DNA of 64,000 bases from Meandrina meandrites (lineage: Eukaryota; Cnidaria; Anthozoa; Scleractinia; Meandrinidae), in assembly GCA_963693305.1 (NCBI GenBank), contig OY855906.1, forward strand, positions 2,162,501-2,226,500. Reading direction: 5' to 3'. Positions 24,676-37,500 of the stretch are shown here, piece after piece. How positions within the stretch are numbered: position 1 is the first letter of the stretch; each line of letters starts with the position of its first letter. Position numbers and translations under genes: made by a program. The notes beneath the pieces were generated by a model that saw only the letters and a list, made by a program, of their open reading frames with translations, ran no database searches and was not told the DNA's origin.

Positions 24676-25915
24676 CCAAACGTTATATTAAGTAATAAAA
24701 TGAATAACAAGGACACAGGTTTTTGCCGTGCGTACTTATACGCCGTACGGCTACTTTTTTCTATTTTTACTGTTTTTTTTTTTCGTAGAAGGTTTGAAAG
24801 AGCTTTTTATTGGTTGCCTTTATTTTGCTCTTTTCACCTTCTTGACAAGAGTTACACTTTCTTAAATGTAAATCTAACGTCTGAAGGAAAAATGTTTGGA
24901 TTGTTTGAAAAGTAGTCTGTTATCGCACTACGTTCGTGGCTTAGTTGGAAACAAAACTTTGGTAAAGATTAAAAATTTGAGTTGTTTATTGTACAAACAT
25001 CTTGAACGTGAAAACTAAACGTTTTTACTTCGTCGTGTTTTCGGAGTTTAAATTCTTTGTAGCTTTTCTTGCATATGCCTCTCATCTCTTGTTTAATGCC
25101 TGTAGACAAGATGAAACATAAACAACAAATTAGAAATCGAATTCAACATGTCAAGTTATTGAAACGTTTCCTGTTAATTGGCAGTTCGTTCTACTTTACT
25201 TTGCTTCAAAATAATACCCTGCCATCTGATCAATGTTCCTTGTCGGCAACAGTTTTAACAGACATTTGCTTATTATCAATCCTTGCATTTCTGCGGGATT
25301 AAACGTTATATACAAATTCACTCTTAAATGAGCGGATTAATTTTGAATTTTGTTCTTAATAATTTCCCTGGTGACTTGTGGTTCTTGTTTGCTTAGGTTT
25401 TTAACCAAAGCTAAGGGAATTTTGATTGTGAAAACGTTACGCCATACTTGACATCATGACGCAATTTGAAATTAATTAATGTTGAATGCAGTTTAGTCAG
25501 AAAATCTATAAAACACCCTGTGAAAGGTTTGCGAGTACTTCCCTCCTTTCTTCATTCTCTTTTAATGCTCAGAAGTGGTAAACTACCATTATCAATGCAA
25601 CAATATCAACTCCACCACTTTTATCAAGTTTTATTCGATAAACTGAACAAGATAGGTAAAACAGCCATCGTGTGTTTACGTGTCATTATGATTTCAGCTT
25701 GTGATAGAATTGTTGAAACCCCACAAAAACTCGCAATAGTGATGGGTTCGACTCACATTGGGGGCTCGGAAAATCCTTTTTCTGAGATTGCTTTTTCATT
25801 TATTTCACATTATCCAAGTCGCCACTCTTCTTAGTGATGGTACATGTAGTTTTGAATTTCTGTCTGGGCTTTTAAGCCCAGATGTTCAAAGCGGAATTAA
25901 GCTAATCCAGAATTA
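24676..25915. other. Gene-free stretch right of the satellite
   Basis: AT-rich unique-looking sequence. The longest frame (25466-25834, 122 codons) resembles no family I know and has no splice context. Nothing else is supportable. Confidence 0.5.
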
Positions 25916-26736
25916 GGGCCGATTCGCACTAGCGGACAAGTTTTAAATGTCATTACATTTTTGACAAAAACAAAATTGTCGCAACAAGTCAGAGACAATT
26001 TGAAGAAAACAAAAGGTGTAATTATGATTACAATAGCTCTGCACGTGCTTCTGGCATCCTGGTACATTCCTCGGCACGGTCGTCTTGTGCAAACATCAAA
26101 TAATCAGGCAGGTCCACGTGGTGAAAAACTTTAAAACGATTTGCATTTGAAGTGCGCGTGTAGTGATGTTTTTGTGCTGACCTGCAGGGAAAATGTAGAA
26201 AGTAAACTATTTCTTTTCCCCTCCATTTATCGGCACAAACTGGTTCCCTCCGCATTCATTTGTTCCAAACCCGGTGTTACCATCCTTCCACGACCTCACC
26301 TCGGCACACAAACATGTTTTGCCGCCTATCGCGGAAAAATTTCGCCTGTTGTTTTTTGCTACAATCCAGACCAAACACAATAGCAATCAACAACGTATTG
26401 TTATCTGGCATTACGAGGGGCGTTGGAATGCGACTTGTCATGACTTGTCCTGCCTTGAGGCAGGACATCGGCCCCTTTGAAGATTTGTCCGTTTTGACAA
26501 AATTTGCCCTTGTCCAACAAGTCGTTCGCACTTGTTTTTGCGATTGTTTGACAAAATGTATCGGGCGTGCAACGTGGACCAATCATAAGACAACTGCTTC
26601 TTTGTTTTAATCTGAATTGTTTGACAAGTTCTAGGTCTCAAAAAACGTATTCGCACTTGTTTTCTGTAACAAGTGACACACAAGTGATGAAATCTACCAA
26701 CTGTTACAAAATTTGTCCGCTAGTGCGAATTGGCCC
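25916..26736 (+). mobile_element. TTA-flanked inverted-repeat element, copy 1 (Harbinger-like)
   Basis: 821 bp with terminal inverted repeats GGGCCGATTCGCACTAGCGG and its complement ending at 26736. It is flanked by TTA (25913-25915) and TAA (26737-26739). GGGCC-type ends and a 3-bp TTA/TAA duplication are typical of PIF/Harbinger elements. Internal open frames do not resemble a transposase, so it is non-autonomous. Copy 2 is its reverse complement. Confidence 0.75.
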
Positions 26737-26744
26737 TAACCTTA

Positions 26745-27562
26745 GGGCCAATTCGCACTAGCGGACAAATTTTGTAACAATCGGTAGATTTCATCACTTG
26801 TGTGTCACTTGTCACAGAAAACAAGTGCGAATACGTTTTTTGAGACCCAGAACTTATCAAACTATTCAGGAAAACAAAGAAGCAGTTGTCTTATGATTGG
26901 TCCGCGTTGCACGCGCGATACATTTTGTCAAACAATCGCAAAAACAAATGCGAACGACTTGTTGGACAAGTGCAAATTTTGTCAAAACGTACAAATCTTC
27001 AAAGGGGCCGATGTCCTGCCTCAAGGCAGGACAAGTCATGACAAGTCGCATTCCAACGCCCCTCGTAATGCCAGATAACAATACGTTGTTAATTGGCTAT
27101 TGTGTTTGGTCTGGATTGTACTAAAAAATAGCACGCGAAATGTTTCCGCGATAGGCGGCAAAACATGTTTGTGTGCGGAGGTGAGGTCGTGGAAGGATGG
27201 TAATACCGGGGTTGGAACAAATGAATGCGGAGGGAACCAGTTTGTACCGATAAATGGAGGGGGAAAGAAATAGTTATCTTGCGAAATTTTCTCCGCACAG
27301 GTACAAAAACATCACTACACGCGCACTTCAAATGCAAATCGTTTTAAAATTTTTCACCACGTGGACCTGCCTGATTATTTGATGTTTGCACAAGACGACC
27401 GTGCCGAGAAATGTACTTGGATGCCAGAAGCACGTGCAGAGCTATTGTACTAATGATTACACCTTTTGTTTTCTTCAAAATGTCTCTGACTTGTCGCGAC
27501 AAGTTTGTTTTTGTCAAAAATGTTATGACATTTAAAACTTGTCCGCTAGTGCGAATCGGCCC
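26745..27562 (-). mobile_element. TTA-flanked inverted-repeat element, copy 2, inverted
   Basis: 818 bp, almost the exact reverse complement of 25916-26736, with TTA at 26742-26744 and 27563-27565. Only 8 bp (TAACCTTA) separate the two copies, so the pair forms a palindrome of about 1.65 kb. The arms differ by scattered substitutions, so they are not a trivial assembly mirror. Confidence 0.78.
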
Positions 27563-28685
27563 TTAGTTAATTTTAAATTCTGTGTGATGGGTTATGGACA
27601 ATAATTTATCTGAATTGTTTTTGTTCCACAATTTAATTGAAGTAGCGTAAAACTGAAACGTGAAAATTAGCAGGAATGAACATTTTGAAACAACAGACTG
27701 AAATAAAGTCGTTAATCTGCGCTGGCTTAAGAACAACTTGGTCCTGTCGATACGATCACAATGAGCCAGGCTTCTTCAATTTTAAAACACTTTATTTTTA
27801 GCGCCAAGAGGACCTCTATATTCACATTAAATTTGCAGAAAGAGTTCAACGTCATGCTAAGTTTAGAATTGTCGACTTCTGAACTTATCACCAAATACTT
27901 CTAACTTCCAATTCGATTCTGAAAACAGATGAAGGGTCACTGCAAATTCACATATTTATTTAGTTAGTTAGTTTTTTCATTTTTAAAAATATCTGAATCA
28001 GATCAAAGACTTCGCGAGAACGATCGTTATAGGGTTACAATTTGTGGAAGTTGGGCAGTTTTTTGATGGGTGTAACAATACACCCATATATCTCTTGTCA
28101 AATTTGGTCACATAACAGCAAACAAAACAGTTACTTGCGTTCTGTGGTGTCGTTTCTCAGCCAAGCATGGTTGATATATTTGATATTCATTGCTGTTATC
28201 TACCGTCATATTTCCAACTGGTTAATCAAAGAACTTAATGATACAATGTGCCCAAGTTGATGGTTTTCTGTACTCTCACCACCTGTCTCTTCGACCATGT
28301 ATTGATATTGTATAGTAAATTACAAATGTCATTGCTAACTGGCATATTTTGTATTTATTCACTAGTTTCGTTCCTGATCTCGTCTTTATAAGTTTAATAT
28401 AATAAACGAACGCGAGAGCATGTAACTTGACTTAGTCATAATAATCATGTTACTTGATAAGTAAATCTTAAAATAAACTTTTTCTTCAAGAAAATTGAAG
28501 GGAATTCTTCTCCAGTCAAAAGTTAGGAATTTTTCGACAAATGGCAACAGAAACTCGTGGCTTTCTAATGCAAGGCATATATAGCTTTGAACTGTCACCA
28601 TGTATCGATATGACGATGAACAATATATTTTGCGTCTTAATTTGTTAAATTGTAAGTCAATTGAGCGAATCTTGTTATCTATCAA

Positions 28686-28890
28686 CAGGGACGTAGCTAG
28701 GATTTTCCAAAGGGGGAGTCACTGTGTCACACCCTGAAAATGAAGTTTGTAACTACCTAGCGCTAGAAATGATTTATGACATGTTGATTCGTCGGATTCG
28801 CGCTTTTTCGCCACCTGAATTATAAGGTTTGTGTTACTTAAAAAGTTATCTAACAAAAGGGGGGCAGGGACCCCCCTGGCAACGCCCCTG
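28686..28890. mobile_element. MITE with CAGGG ends and 5-bp duplication
   Basis: The ends CAGGGACGTAGCTAGG and CCTGGCAACGCCCCTG are imperfect inverted repeats. The direct repeat ATCAA flanks both sides (28681-28685 and 28891-28895). G-rich and C-rich blocks lie just inside. Non-autonomous; the CAG-type ends and 5-bp duplication match the element at 6469-7106. Confidence 0.7.
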
Positions 28891-29497
28891 ATCAACCAAA
28901 AAGTAAATAACAATTTCTGATAAGATGTCTTTCAAGATGTCACACACTCCCAGTGAACAATCGTGCTACTTAACTTAAAATGCACCATAAGATTCTCATG
29001 TAAGGACTAAAAGAAAAACGTTTCTACACCGAGGGCATAAGTCCCCAAATAGATCTTTGAATTTACGCAAGGTATAACACTATAGAGTAAGAGTTTTATA
29101 AATTTGAAGGTGTCCTAACTATATCAGCTGTCGACGGGTCTCCTCGTCAATCTGAATCTCAACAGTGAAAAAAGCCTCCACTTGACCTGTATGTAACCTG
29201 CAAACACCTTGGCCTGTATGTAACCTGCTCGGGACTGCCATTTGTTTCACAGGCCATCTGTTGTCTTTTATCTGCATCGCTCGTTAAAATGAAAGAGCAT
29301 TAACGTTCTTAAATTACATTTAAATTCTTTGTTTGTTTGATGAAAATAACATATTATAAAATAACGAACAGGATTTTAAGTTTTCCATACTCAAATTATT
29401 CCTTGTTTTTGAATTAAATTGTTTTATGTTAGGTCCGACAGTGATTTGGTGGTTCATAGACACATTATACTCTTTATGTGATCATTTCTTTATGCAT

Positions 29498-29973
29498 CAG
29501 TCAATTCCAGCAGTGCCCATCCCCCCCCCCCCCCCCCCGGGCTGACCCCCGGGCATTAATTAGCATTTCTTTGGTAAATTCCCCGGGGTGGGGATGAGGG
29601 AACCGGGCAAATGCCCCGCTCCCGGGTTGATTGTTTTCAATCTCTCGATAGGTGATATAAGAATATAATACAAGTTGTTGCTTCTTGACAATGAAGAAAT
29701 ATCTAAAATTCAGAAAATATACCTTTAAAAACATCCATGAACATCCACGAGCTTCTCTAGTCTTTCATGGACTAGCTAATCTGCAACGTAGTCCACGCCT
29801 TGGCCTATAAACGCCTCCATCACGAATACGCAACTCACTCCACGGTTTCGAAACCACGTGTCAAATGCCCGGGGGTCAACCCGAGGTACGCAAATGCCCC
29901 ACCCCCGGGACGGGCAACATTAGGAAATGCCCCGGGGTTGCCCGGGGGGGATGGGCACTGCTGGAATTGACTG
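29498..29973. mobile_element. Inverted-repeat element with CCCGGG-rich interior
   Basis: The ends CAGTCAATTCCAGCAGTGCC and its complement bound 476 bp, and ATGCAT lies on both sides (29492-29497, 29974-29979). The interior has many CCCCGGG words and a poly-C run of about 19. No transposase. Non-autonomous DNA transposon. Confidence 0.72.
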
Positions 29974-31282
29974 ATGCATTAACACATCACCTGAATTTAA
30001 TAGAAAATTAAATTTAATCGAAATTAACATGCGTGATAACATACATGAATACTCAATATATTTGTCAATGTATAAGAAACGGCACCGATATCTGATATGT
30101 GATTCTTTTAATTTGAATTCCATCATTTGTTTTGGACACTAAATGACCATAATTGCAATTTTCTGAACTTCTTGTTTTGTTGAACGTATTTTTCGTAACT
30201 TACTCGAACAGAAGTAATTCGTTTACGAGTAAGGCTCTGATTTAGCACTGAAAATTTAATGCAACAATCTTTGACAGTTTTACGGTGACCTCTGGAAATG
30301 GCGAATTAGATTTTAACCTTTGTAACTCAAAACTCAAAATATTAGTTCTTATTGCTGATTGTCTTAGGTAACTAATGTTAGTTCAAAACATTTGGTGAAG
30401 CAAGGATAATTTGACGATCTTCTTTATACGATACTTGACAATTTCTCAATGTTGAAAGAAGGAATTTCATTTTAATCATTCCGAGTCTGAAAAAGTAAAT
30501 AACAGTAAATACGAAAACTATGATGTACTTATCTGAAATAAGATGTTTCCAAATTGCCCAAATTTTCAAATGCCATTATTTTCCCATTATTTTCTTGACA
30601 GGATCACTTTTCCGTTTGATTTTTCTTTCTCAAGTATTTGTCTTTATTTTCTGATTGAGGTTTGTAATAGATAACCACACTTGATCGGTTGTTTTACTCT
30701 GAATTTACCTACTTCAGTGTTTTTGCAATATTAAAAAGCCAATCACAAATTAAAATTAACCTGAAAAACCAGTTGCCTTAGCCTGGGTATGCCTTACGAT
30801 CAGATACGAAATAAAATATGATAACGAGCTGGATAAAATTTGCTGATTACTACAGTTTTTATATTTTTAGTCCAGAGCCAATTTGGTGATAAATCAAATA
30901 TAATTCCTCCTATATGAATTTCTTGACATTACCACTTGAGAGTTTTTCAATATTAAAAGAAAACAGTACATTATGACCATGTTAAGTCTAAAATGGTAAA
31001 TGACCGGAAAATAAGAAAACTTTGAAGTACTTACCTGAAATAAGATGTTTCCAGCCCAAGATCTACACACTTCGATTCCAATATTGACAGCACTCAGGAA
31101 CCCATGCACCTTTTTTGCACATTCCTGTTTTACCTGGAGTAGCGAATAAAATATCGATATAAATTGCCTTTCCTCTTTCTTACAGCATATTTTTTTACTG
31201 TACACTTTTTATAAGTTGTGATAATTTCAAAAAAGAGCCTCGCTAGGCCGAGACAGCTTGCAGGCCAATCTGGTTTCCATAC

Positions 31283-31705
31283 ATACAGCTATTTCGAGAA
31301 AGGTTGTCGGAAAAAAACATCAAAGTGCACGCGACAAGACCGAAAGGCGGTCTGGGTATTCACTGGAATTTTGCATATTGGCCTAGAGGAAATTTACAAG
31401 TTTGTATTTTTGCACGTGGAAAATTTGTTTTTCCTCTCAGGAGGCCTAATATCTGTAGCTTTACTTTTACTGTCGCATGTCTTTGAGTGAGGAAAATTTC
31501 TTCTAAACTTCAGAGGGTCTAAACGTACGTTGTTTCTACATGTCTGAAAAGAACGAAAACCTGAAATTCGCGCTTATTTTGTTGTTATATCTCATTAGTA
31601 TTCAACACGTGCAGTAGCTCAATACGTCTACCCATACTACCTTTAGGGATTGGCTTGTGTAGTTTTGTGCTTTTTTTCCGACAACGTTTCTCGAAATAGC
31701 TGTAT
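31283..31705. mobile_element. Inverted-repeat element inside the minus-strand array
   Basis: Arms of about 35 bp at 31283-31317 and 31671-31705 are inverted repeats containing CAGCTATTTCGAGAAA. They bound about 420 bp without coding capacity. It lies between two exon-like modules. Confidence 0.6.
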
Positions 31706-32185
31706 ACGTCTGAATTTAAGCCTTTCAGACCTAGCTCTAAAACGAATAATTCTCCTCGATCATTGATTATCATACATTATCATACATTAATATACAATCT
31801 TCGTTCACTGTCCAAAATCCACGCGCGCAATTGGTTAAAATCGATCACGTGATTGTACTTAACCTGTCGTCAGCAAACTCCGACAGTGCGTTATTGACAA
31901 TAACGCATAAAAATCGTGCATTATTGACAATGGCTTCAGCTGACAGATTTGCAGAAATAGTGGAAGAACAAATATGAACTTTGAACGATTTTGTGAATGA
32001 TTTTAAGCCTCACTTATATTTAATTTAGCTTTGTAATTTCTATATTCTTAAACTACGCTAATATAATTTTGTGCTACTTAGCTAGAACTGAATTCTTATT
32101 CTATTTATTAAAAATTCTTGTTCAAAGTTCGCGAAATTGTGTATTGCGTGCAGTGTACTCAGATTGTATATTAAAATTTTATATA

Positions 32186-32243
32186 TCGAAATTTTCAATA
32201 CTGCACTCGGCTACGCCTCGTGCAGTATTGAAAATTTCTCGTT
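32186..32243. repeat. Perfect-looking palindrome
   Basis: GAAATTTTCAATACTGCAC at the left pairs with GTGCAGTATTGAAAATTTC at the right, with a short CTCGGCTACGCCTC-type loop. Likely a small fold-back element. Confidence 0.7.
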
Positions 32244-33180
32244 CATTGTGCAGCCAGCGCGTGCGTGTATTTGTAAACAAAACACTCACAACAGTCTCTA
32301 ACCCATAATTATTTTTTATTGTTAGTTCGGAGAATTTAGTGGTTCATCAAGACAATAATAGTTGCTGCACTGAAAGACACTCAGCAATTTATCGACCGAG
32401 GACACTCGTGAACTGAAACTGTTAACAGTGGACAACAGAAAACAATAAAACAAACAAGAAAATTATAATGGACTTACCTGAAAGAAGATGCTTCCAATAG
32501 TCAACTGGAGCCAGAGGCGAACAGCCCGCCAGTCTTCTATCGATTTAAACAGTGATTTTACTCAAGATTCCACTTTCTTTCAGTACAACTTGCATTTCTT
32601 CCAAATCATTCGTCCTGTGCAAAAACTAACATCAAGAAACTCTCAGCAAGAGGATAGTTTTTCAGTGGAACGACTGCTATCAAGGTTATGGATAAACCGG
32701 AATGCATAGCAATCAAAAACGTTCGTTTTTATTAGAAGATTGAAAATGTACACTGAATGTATACGGCAGCGCTCCGAAAGGAAGGATACAAACTGCGAGC
32801 GAACTGAAATTTTAAATATGAAAAATCGGAAGTGCGCGCGTTAAGAAAATTACAGTGCTTGGCCAGTTGAACAGAGTCACACAATAACTGTTCTCACAAG
32901 AATAAAAGCCGTAAAAGTGTTTGATAACCCAGTATTTCCAACAGCTTTTCAAATGTAACGTTTTCCGCACGCCGTCAATATTAGACCGTTTGAAGGCCAG
33001 AAGTGGAAGACTAGCGAAATTTCAAAAACTAAAGGTATGTATAAAATGATAGTAACTAAATGAACAACACTGATACGAAGAAAATAGAAAACGTGGACTT
33101 ATCTGAATGAAGCACATGGAGGAAGATGTCCGCCATTCGCCACACAGTACTTCGACGAACCAACAGCCAAATTCTGGGTG

Positions 33181-34514
33181 TGTCATTTAACACTTCTTTA
33201 TATACGTGATTAAAATTCATTCCTCGCAGCTACGAGAAATATGCTCGAATCAAAAAGAGTGCATTAAAGAATTTTTCAGAAATGTTTGTGGGCGCTTTTA
33301 TGCTTTGAATAGCTTCAACAAAGCTGCGACAAAAACACGCACTCCTATCATCATTGCGGAATGTTTTTTACTACAAACGTTCTGCGAATTAAATTTTTTG
33401 TATTCTTTTATATTGTAAGGAAGACTGCTCGATTTTTTTTCATTCAATCAACAGAGCAATTGAATCAGTGATCGCTTTCGGCAATTCTACTTTTCATTAA
33501 AACCTGAATCTAGAAACTGCAAAACTCCATAAAAATCACCTTCTTGATTTGTGACTGCACGCAAAAACGTAAAATACGATACCTTTTTTATCGATTTCAC
33601 TCGCGTTTATAAAACCTGAAATAAGTGCCTTTTTTTCAGATAAGTTGGAGTATTTTTAGGATTTCTCTTGGATATTGCTTAAGTGAATTTTCTCAAGTTA
33701 TTGTTTTATTTCACTTATTGTTTGTTTGTTTGTTTGTTTGTTTGTTTGTTTGTTTGTATTTTTCCCGACCGACCCACTTTCACGAATGTCTTTCCCGGAG
33801 GGCCCTTTCATTGTCCGTGGTGACAATAATCCTGGCTTTTGCCGAAAAAATCTGCCCATGCCCACCCCTACCCCGATAGGTTTTTGTTTGTTTACAGTCC
33901 TTCCTTTGCTGTTTTCTTTGATCTGGTCATCTCGGAAGCGACTACTTGCTATGCCGTCCCTGTTCAACCCTTCCATAGCAGTTGTTTTTCATTCCACTAT
34001 TTCACTATTTCAATAGAAAATTGCGAAGCGGCGAAGCTAGAGTAAAGTCAAAGCCGAGTCGAAGTCCAGAAGCCCGGAAATTACATTTTTTAGGTGAAAT
34101 CAGAAAAAGAAACACTTCTTTCATATTAACTTCTTACAGGAACATGAAAAAATATCATTTTAAGAATTTGACCGAGCTAGGCAAGTCACTCGGTTTGCCC
34201 CTGGCCTCTTACCGACAGCGGCCAAATAGCGAGTGGTCGGTGGGGAGGGGGTCGAGAGTCTGGAAGAAAGCTTCGCTGGGTAGCCTGTGACATTTCGCCC
34301 GTGCGGTTGTTTCTTGGGTCGTATGAAAATTTTTCGAAGCGATGACATTGCTCTTGGCAACTGGCTTCCCTTTTGTTTGCTGTGATCCACGTAGACACTT
34401 AGCAAATTATACAATTGGTATGAGAAGCTGATGCTGGCATGGGATGCTTCAGTTGACAGAATTGCAACAATCGAAAAGCGAAACAAACGCGGAGTGCTTT
34501 CTTATAAATTCAGC
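33181..34514. other. Intergenic stretch before the EF-hand gene
   Basis: No supportable gene. A TTTG tetranucleotide run spans about 33718-33758 and creates long Phe/Val/Cys frames that I discount. The part from about 34200 probably includes the promoter and 5' untranslated region of the EF-hand gene. Confidence 0.5.
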
Positions 34515-37500
34515 ATGAAAATGAAGCTTTCCAAAGTGGGGCTAGTTTTCTATTATTCATTGTTATGTTGTGTTACTCGTGGACCATTCAACGGACGGGC
34601 CAATGCAGAAAATGCCTTGGAACATAACTCCGAGTCGATACCGAATGAAGATACTCCACAGTACCATAACCAAAAACATGAACGGAGGTGAGCGATAATT
34701 TAAAATTAGTTTACTTTAGATTCAACTGACAAATTGTATGGATTTACAGCATTGCTACAAAAGGATAAGCCAGTCGTCACGATTATATAAATATATATGA
34801 CGACTAAAATCGCAGGCAGCAAGCTTTTCAAGTAACTTAAACTTAAATTGATTTTAATTTAGGCTTAACTTATCGTAAATCGGTTCTTATCTTAACGTTA
34901 ATCCTTGCAAAATTTATAGCTGTTAAAAATTACATGACTTGCATGAATATTCTTGTTTTGATTTAATTCAAATATTAATAATTGTGTTTAAACTTTATAT
35001 ATCGATCGAAACTGACTGGAGTGGGTATTTACAGTGTAAGATTAAATTAGGAAAAGGTTTCAAAGTTTTGTACTTTCATTCCAAAAACAGCTCCCTAATC
35101 CAAATATATAAAATAAAATACTTCTTTGTGGCCCGCCATCCAAAAAAATCGTAATATTTCAGGAAACTTCGAAGATTCTCGAACAATGTGGACGCTTATT
35201 ACATAATTTTTTTAATAAATCAACCAGATCAGTACATCAAATACAATTTTTTCTCCATTTTAAAGTGCATCAACCAAATTGACAAGCCTTCTAGTTTAAC
35301 CCAACCCGTACAAAATGCACTTATTTAAGTTTGCATTATATATGCACGCTCTTAGTTTTACCAGCATATATATTGAGGGGAAGGGAATGGTATATTTGAG
35401 ACTTTGCGCAACGTTGAAACTACTATCTTTTCTGTGAGCCTAAGGCCCAGTTCAGACGCTGTACTTCACAATATTTTGGGCCCAATCGATTAAGATTTTG
35501 GGCTGATCTAAATTATTTAGATCAACTGAATTGATTCAGATGCCAAGATTAATTCAGCCAAAACTAATTCAATAGAGGAAAATGGTGCATTCAGCTCATC
35601 GACAAGAAAATAATTTTTAATAATAATTTATAAAATGCATTTGAATTGGCTCATGTGAATCGGCTCATGTGAGTCGGCATTTGAATCAAAGCTAGTCCAC
35701 AGACATTATAATTTCCCAGCTGAGCCAGACAGGAAGAATGGCTGAGCGGATCCAAATTCAATCAGCCATTCTGAATTGATTCAAGACTCCATACTTCACA
35801 TGAACTTAATTTAGCTAATTCAATTCAGCTCATATGAAGTACATTGTCTGAAACAGGACTAAGACTTTTGTAACCTTGCATTATAATAAATTGGGACTCC
35901 AAGAAAGGGAAACAAAAAGTGGAGACAGCAACACTGATGAAATTGGGTAAAATTCTGCAAGACGCTTATATTTTTTGAAGGACCATGCATATATTTTTTG
36001 AAGGACAGTTCACCACCCTTCTTTTATCCCAAACTTGTACAAGAGATAAGGTGACATGTTGTAATAAATGCACCATTGCAGATCAGTTGAGAATTTTGAT
36101 CCAGTTTCTGCCTATGGAGTTTCTGATCATGGATCTTTAGTCTGTATTTTGTCATACAACCTTTGACCTTGTTGCATTGGAATTGTAGTATAAACAAGCC
36201 ATGATATGAACCTTCTTGAAAATTGGCATAAAAAAAACAAACATTTACAGTCAGTTGCAGTGAAACTATAACAGAATGTTTTCAGTATTATTAAAGACTA
36301 GCAATGGTACTTTGCAATTCCTGAGTTTTGATTGGTTAACAGGCAATGCGCTCATATACCATTAACCACAAATATCATAGCCGATACACGTCAACAAAAA
36401 CAGCTGGGGAGCTCAAATATTGCAATTCGTTTGGGTATTTTTAATAATTATTTCACTTGCGGTCGTTGAATATGAGATCGTTATAGCCAACTTGGCACTA
36501 CGCACCTCATTGGCTATGTACCATCTCATATCCAACGCCCCCTCGTGGAATAATTGTTAACTGGCAATCCAGATTTGACTGAAAATACATATATTGGTTA
36601 ATATTTGATGGACTAGGTGGAATTACGTACTTTATGCTACAGCACAAGTACTCTGTGCATGCTCAGAAATTGGGAGCGGCCAGAGGTCTCGATTCCTGGC
36701 GCAGACCAGATCAGAAGGATCACGGCCTCTGGGGACGAGATTGGTATGAAGCTAGTAAATGAGCAAGGCAGCCATTAGTCTACCTGTCACTCAAAGAAAC
36801 ATGTCTGTTTGCTGAAGTTAACTTTTACATGTACTTAGTACATATTTTTTTCATTTTTAGACACTTGCTTGCACATTTAGCAGACAGAATGGACCTAGAT
36901 GGAGAAGGATTAAGGTATTTTGTTAGTTTTCTTCTAAAGTTTAAAATGTATCCTTAGAATAACTTCTGCGCCATATAACATTGTCCAAGACCACCTCAAA
37001 CTATTCGTCCTTGAATGGGGCTGCTTTTTACGTAAGAGGAGACAGTGTATCTTCAGCTCTTAAATTTATTTCCCAAGTATTGAGCTATCATTTTTGTGCC
37101 TAGAGCTCCACAAGTCATGATTCATTGAATAAATTTAATTTTAATTTAATGATTTTTAGTTTTTTATTAGTTTAATTTTATTAATATTAATACTGCTATT
37201 ATTATTGTTATTATTAATGGTAGTAAAGTTCTTTTTCATCTTGTAAACTCTACTCGTTGCTAGTCATAAGGGAAACAATGTAATGATCCTGCTAGCATTG
37301 GAGACATGCAGTTAGAGTATGTGGCAGTATTTGATTTCCTTACATGCATATGGGCTGCATAACTCTGTCTACAGGCATATTCAGAAACACCTTGGTGAAT
37401 TAACAGGGGAATCTGAACAAAACCAAGATGTGAAAGATGTTGCAGCTGGCGACAATGCTAAAGGTACATACATACATACTTTATTGACTTTCCCCTTAGA

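Larger units (their letters stand above)
27566..30532. other. Gene-free stretch with two small transposon-like elements
   Basis: No recognisable gene. It contains the elements at 28686-28890 and 29498-29973. An AATAAA-rich, AT-rich background gives only short chance frames. Confidence 0.5.
30533..33180 (-). repeat. Array of four exon-like modules, minus strand
   Basis: Four modules read on the minus strand end in donor-like sites at 33103, 32478, 31035 and 30533. All carry an ACATCTT...TTCAG ending followed by GTAAGT or ATAAGT, matching the plus-strand array at 11.5-16.7 kb. Shared intron words such as AGTTTTCGTAT follow the donors. The module at 31035-31133 has a clear acceptor and a fully open 33-codon frame ending AGNILFQ. 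The 32.5-kb module reads DWRAVRLWLQLTIGSIFFQ, related to the WIAVISSWTLVQVDIGNI frame of plus-strand copies. The module near 33.1 kb contains ATGGCGGACATCTTCC, a possible start context. I cannot name a protein. Confidence 0.6.

Noticed and set aside
21100..24915. Seven reading frames of more than 1,100 codons on both strands
   Set aside because: They all read one 58-bp repeat that lacks stops in every frame. No signal, domain or splice context supports translation.
25466..25834. 122-codon plus-strand frame
   Set aside because: No recognisable domain; unique AT-rich sequence with no gene structure around it.
33718..33980. Long overlapping frames rich in Phe, Cys, Val or Asn, Lys, Gln
   Set aside because: They come from a TTTG tetranucleotide run.
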